From contig NIUZ01000102.1 of assembly GCA_002254285.1 (NCBI GenBank), forward strand, positions 1 to 6,466: a DNA stretch of 6,466 nucleotides, given 5' to 3'. Positions 6,300 through 6,466 of this stretch are shown piece after piece. Position numbers and translations under genes: made by a program. Each line of letters begins with the position of its first letter. Position 1 is the first letter of the stretch. The notes under the pieces are model-generated. The model saw only the letters and a list, made by a program, of their open reading frames with translations. It ran no database searches and was not told the origin of the DNA. This stretch comes from Bacteroidetes bacterium 4572_112 (lineage in GTDB: Bacteria > Bacteroidota > Bacteroidia > Bacteroidales > UBA1556).

Positions 6300-6466
6300 T
6301 TATACATTTAAGTAGCTCATTAGTGATTGGTAATTCTCTTCAATTTTTGAAACAGATTCCTTATTGCTATTGAAAGAATATTTAATTTTGTAATTATATC
6401 TTTCAAAAGTTTGAATAATAGCATCAATATTTTCTCCACTAAGTTTTATGGTTACATCAATACTAT
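6300..6466 (-). CDS. CBS-domain protein, C-terminal part only
   Basis: Only the last 54 codons and the TAA stop (6300-6302) lie in the window; the gene continues past 6466. The visible residues include DVTIKLSGENIDAIIQTFER and end in SLMSYLNV. From memory this matches the C-terminal region that follows the paired CBS domains in a conserved Bacteroidota protein of about 220 residues, where forms such as DVTLKLN, IQTFxRYNY and YLN(V/I) recur. That tail looks like an ACT-type small-ligand domain. CBS pairs usually sense adenine nucleotides, but the domains themselves are outside this window, so the role is inferred. The gene leads directly into the Omp85-like gene 21 bp downstream. Confidence 0.7.
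   Translation of the reverse strand, partial: SIDVTIKLSGENIDAIIQTFERYNYKIKYSFNSNKESVSKIEENYQSLMSYLNV

Noticed and set aside
6004..6315. Open frame of 103 codons on the plus strand, hydrophobic product
   Set aside because: It is antisense to the signal peptide and POTRA part of the Omp85-like gene, which has clear family motifs. The hydrophobic composition is what the complement of this AT-rich code gives.

Overview
The window looks like chromosomal DNA of a Bacteroidota (Bacteroidetes) bacterium. It is AT-rich, roughly one third G+C by eye. The genes lack clear Shine-Dalgarno sequences, one promoter matches the Bacteroidota pattern (TTG, 20 bp, TAnnTTTG), and the proteins are family types common in that phylum. 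All five genes are on the minus strand, so the text below reads from high to low coordinates.

6466-4899: the 3' end of a CBS-domain protein gene (54 codons visible), then after a 21-bp gap a short Omp85/BamA-like outer-membrane protein with one POTRA domain. The two probably share a transcript. 4898-4673: a 226-bp intergenic region. It has a 14-bp AT-rich tandem repeat just after the barrel gene, then a 55-bp imperfect direct repeat (offset 77 bp) carrying four copies of a 9-bp palindrome, ACTTWAAGT. These sit on and around a good Bacteroidota promoter for the next gene. 4672-3248: a stand-alone AAA-type ATPase fused to a winged-helix region and a PD-(D/E)XK nuclease-like domain (ATPase_2/DUF234 type), probably an accessory gene. 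3247-3103: a 145-bp gap with an inverted repeat that may be a terminator or an operator.

3102-53: a two-gene operon with an ATGA overlap. The first gene encodes a secreted MltD-like protein with an SLT domain and LysM domains. The second encodes a membrane-anchored SGNH/GDSL hydrolase. Together they suggest work on peptidoglycan or another cell-surface glycan, perhaps O-acetyl group addition or removal.

Two points deserve attention. First, the MltD-like protein aligns without gaps to the family motif, but Ile137 stands where the catalytic Glu should be, and the family AYNxG motif is AYSCG. It may be a non-catalytic glycan-binding partner of the SGNH enzyme. Second, the duplicated palindrome array at the ATPase-nuclease promoter looks like a dedicated operator, possibly for autoregulation. 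No RNA gene, CRISPR array or insertion sequence was seen.
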